Assembly (NCBI GenBank): GCA_009693985.1
Contig: SHWE01000003.1
Span: 1 to 64,000 of the forward strand
Direction of reading: 5' to 3'
From: Alphaproteobacteria bacterium
GTDB taxonomy: Bacteria; Pseudomonadota; Alphaproteobacteria; Micropepsales; Micropepsaceae
DNA length: 64,000 nucleotides
The notes under the pieces are model-generated. The model saw only the letters and a list, made by a program, of their open reading frames with translations. It was not told the DNA's origin and did no database searches. The position numbers were made by a program, and so were the translations under genes. The stretch's first letter is position 1; each line of letters starts with the position of its first letter. Below are positions 62,522 through 64,000 of the stretch, piece after piece.

Positions 62522-63418
62522 ATGCGCTTCTCGACCGGTCTCACGCTTAGCCTTTGCGCCGCTGCCGTCGCCGCGTCCGTAGCGGCGGCGCCTGCTCCTT
62601 CCGCGACTCCCACTCCGGATTTCTCCGGCATTTGGTCCCACCCTTTCCTCACCGGCATGGAGCCGCCGAAATCTGGCCCCGGCCCGGTGACGAACAAATC
62701 GCGCCGGCCCACTGGCGTGGCCAATTTCCAGATTCTGGTCGGCGATTACACCAATCCGATCCTGAAGCCCGACGCGGGCCAGATCGTCAAGCAGCACGGC
62801 GACCTTTCGCTCGGAGGCATCGGCTATCAGACCCCGAGCAATCAATGTTGGCCCGGCGGCGTGCCCTATGTGTTTTGGGATTTCCTGGTGCAGATATTCC
62901 AGACGCCGGACCACGTCACCATGCTCTATCGCCACGGCAATGAGACGCGCCGCGTGCGCCTGAACGCGTCGCATCCGGCGAAGGTGACGCCGTCCTGGTA
63001 TGGGGATTCGGTTGGCCGCTATGAAGGCGACACGCTGGTGATCGACACGGTGGGGATCAAAAAAGGGCCGTTCGCCATGCTCGACATGTACGGCACGCCG
63101 TTCACCGAGAAGCTGCATGTGGTGGAACGCTACCGCCTCGTCGATTACGACACCGCCAAGGACGCGATCGACCGCAATGCCAAGGAGAATTCCATGGCCG
63201 GCGAGGGCTGGGGCTTCGATCCCAACTATCGGGGCAAGGTGCTGCAGCTCCATTTCACGGTCGAGGATGAGGGCGTTTTCACGACGCCTTGGACGTCGAC
63301 CATCACCTATCGGCCCGCCGTGAATCCCTGGCCGGAACTCATCTGCGCCGAAAACACGCGCGAATATTATAACAACCGGGACTCCGCCATTCCGACGGCC
63401 GACAAACCGGATTTCTAG
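62522..63418 (+). CDS. Exported protein of the PSWxGES paralogous family (copy 9, longer subtype)
   Basis: 298 residues from the ATG at 62522, 2 bases after the preceding stop. Signal peptide ends near AAAPAPS. PDFSGIWSHPFLTG, LVGDYTNPILKPDAGQIVKQHG, CWPGGVPYVFW, PSWYGDSVGRYEGDTLVIDTVGIKKGPFAMLDMYGTPFTEKLHVVERYRL, an insertion, CAEN and KPDF. Tandem duplicate of copy 8. Last gene of the operon; its stop faces the stop of the right-edge gene with 3 bases between. Confidence 0.88.
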   Translation: MRFSTGLTLSLCAAAVAASVAAAPAPSATPTPDFSGIWSHPFLTGMEPPKSGPGPVTNKSRRPTGVANFQILVGDYTNPILKPDAGQIVKQHGDLSLGGIGYQTPSNQCWPGGVPYVFWDFLVQIFQTPDHVTMLYRHGNETRRVRLNASHPAKVTPSWYGDSVGRYEGDTLVIDTVGIKKGPFAMLDMYGTPFTEKLHVVERYRLVDYDTAKDAIDRNAKENSMAGEGWGFDPNYRGKVLQLHFTVEDEGVFTTPWTSTITYRPAVNPWPELICAENTREYYNNRDSAIPTADKPDF

Positions 63419-63421
63419 AAA

Positions 63422-64000
63422 CTATTTCCGACAATTGTACTGGCGTGACGGCTGATTGCCGTTCTTGTCGAGATCGGTGCCCATGGCATTGATGATCGAG
63501 ACCGATTGCTCGAACTGAAGCGCGCGAAAATCTCCCGGCGCGGCATTGGCCTCCGTGATGTAAAGACGGTGGTCGTGCATGTAGACCGACGCCCTGTGCT
63601 GGCGGCCATTGGGCTCGTAGATGTTGAGCTGGCGGCCCGGGATTCCCGGATCGTAATTTTCGGCAAACTGGAAACGTACCTCGCCGCGCCGGCGTATGGG
63701 TACCGCGGCGGCCTCGACGATCGCGGCGTCCACGGCCGGCCCGGGCGAGAAGTCGGCGATGATCACGCTGAACGTATCGGTGCCCTGTTGGGCGGAGAAC
63801 TGCCGCGCCGGAACGCTGCGGCCGCTATTCGTGTAGATGAAATCCCTGATCGTCGGCGCCGCCGGGAAAATGGCGGCCATCCGGTACTGGCAGTTCACAT
63901 AGACGTTCTCGTCATAGGTGGGTTCGTCGAGCTGAGACCGGGCGGCAGCGCCTGTGAAGAGGACCATGGCGGCGCAGGAAAGGAGGATGGCGCGGAGTGG
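63422..64000 (-). CDS. Exported single-domain homologue of the DUF1080-like protein's C-terminal domain, 5' end outside the window
   Basis: The minus-strand frame is open to the window edge; LRAILLSCAAMVLFTGAAARSQ reads as a signal peptide whose first residues lie beyond 64000, so the ATG at 63967 is probably internal. The mature part (about 165 residues) parallels residues 210-365 of the 57461 product: NCQYRMAAIFP, GEVRFQFAENYDPGIPGRQLNIYEPNGRQHRASVY, HRLYITEANA, FEQSVSIINAMGT. Convergent with copy 9. Function unknown. Confidence 0.82.
   Translation of the reverse strand, partial: PLRAILLSCAAMVLFTGAAARSQLDEPTYDENVYVNCQYRMAAIFPAAPTIRDFIYTNSGRSVPARQFSAQQGTDTFSVIIADFSPGPAVDAAIVEAAAVPIRRRGEVRFQFAENYDPGIPGRQLNIYEPNGRQHRASVYMHDHRLYITEANAAPGDFRALQFEQSVSIINAMGTDLDKNGNQPSRQYNCRK

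Overview
The window is GC-rich bacterial DNA with dense, often 4-bp-overlapping operons. Gene content points to a soil-type alphaproteobacterium: several CO-dehydrogenase-like molybdenum hydroxylases with coxG partners, a YejABEF-like peptide transporter, a YkgJ Cys-cluster protein, UbiD decarboxylases, and a repeat whose ends begin GAGCATGATC like repeats of Rhizobiales-type genomes. Genus-level assignment is not possible from reading alone. There is one tRNA gene, no rRNA and no CRISPR array.

Layout. 0-4.4 kb: the end of an IS3-family element, a Tat-exported IorAB-type molybdenum oxidoreductase and a glycosyltransferase. 4.9-15.4 kb: an NMT1-like binding protein, two copies of an exported paralogous family, a five-gene peptide ABC transporter, and a PilZ/chrA junction that looks like a breakpoint. 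15.5-23.4 kb: an OFA-type MFS transporter, an orphan molybdenum hydroxylase large subunit, hydrolases, a class B3 metallo-beta-lactamase and a secreted lectin-like protein. 23.5-31.7 kb: a cytochrome c / dehalogenase-like hydrolase / heme-motif propeller operon, a repeat with 21-bp inverted ends, two more paralogues, YkgJ and a UbiD.

31.7-47.2 kb is a divergent aromatic-acid locus around a MarR regulator. To the left run two MFS transporters, UbiD, a thioesterase, a salicylyl-CoA-hydroxylase-like flavoprotein and DctA. To the right run HpaC/HpaB-like monooxygenase subunits, UbiD, CoxG and a three-subunit molybdenum hydroxylase, joined by start/stop overlaps. A shared ACAAAG(T/C)TAGTT element precedes marR and the rightward operon.

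47.3-53 kb holds an exported PepF-like peptidase, a SIMPL-domain protein, tRNA-Ile2(CAU) followed by IS debris and a decapitated TonB receptor, CoxG and a GntR regulator. 53.1-56.8 kb is a second three-subunit molybdenum hydroxylase operon. From 56.9 kb to the right edge is the most unusual part: eight co-directional genes, all predicted to be exported (VOC protein, DUF1080-like two-domain protein, five copies of the uncharacterised paralogous family, cupin), facing a partial gene that repeats the C-terminal domain of the DUF1080-like protein. Together with four copies elsewhere, the family has nine members here. All share two cysteines, a PSW-G(E/D)S-like motif and an aromatic C-terminal end, usually PDF. 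Their repeated placement beside oxidoreductase and decarboxylase operons suggests, but does not prove, a periplasmic role in the same catabolism.
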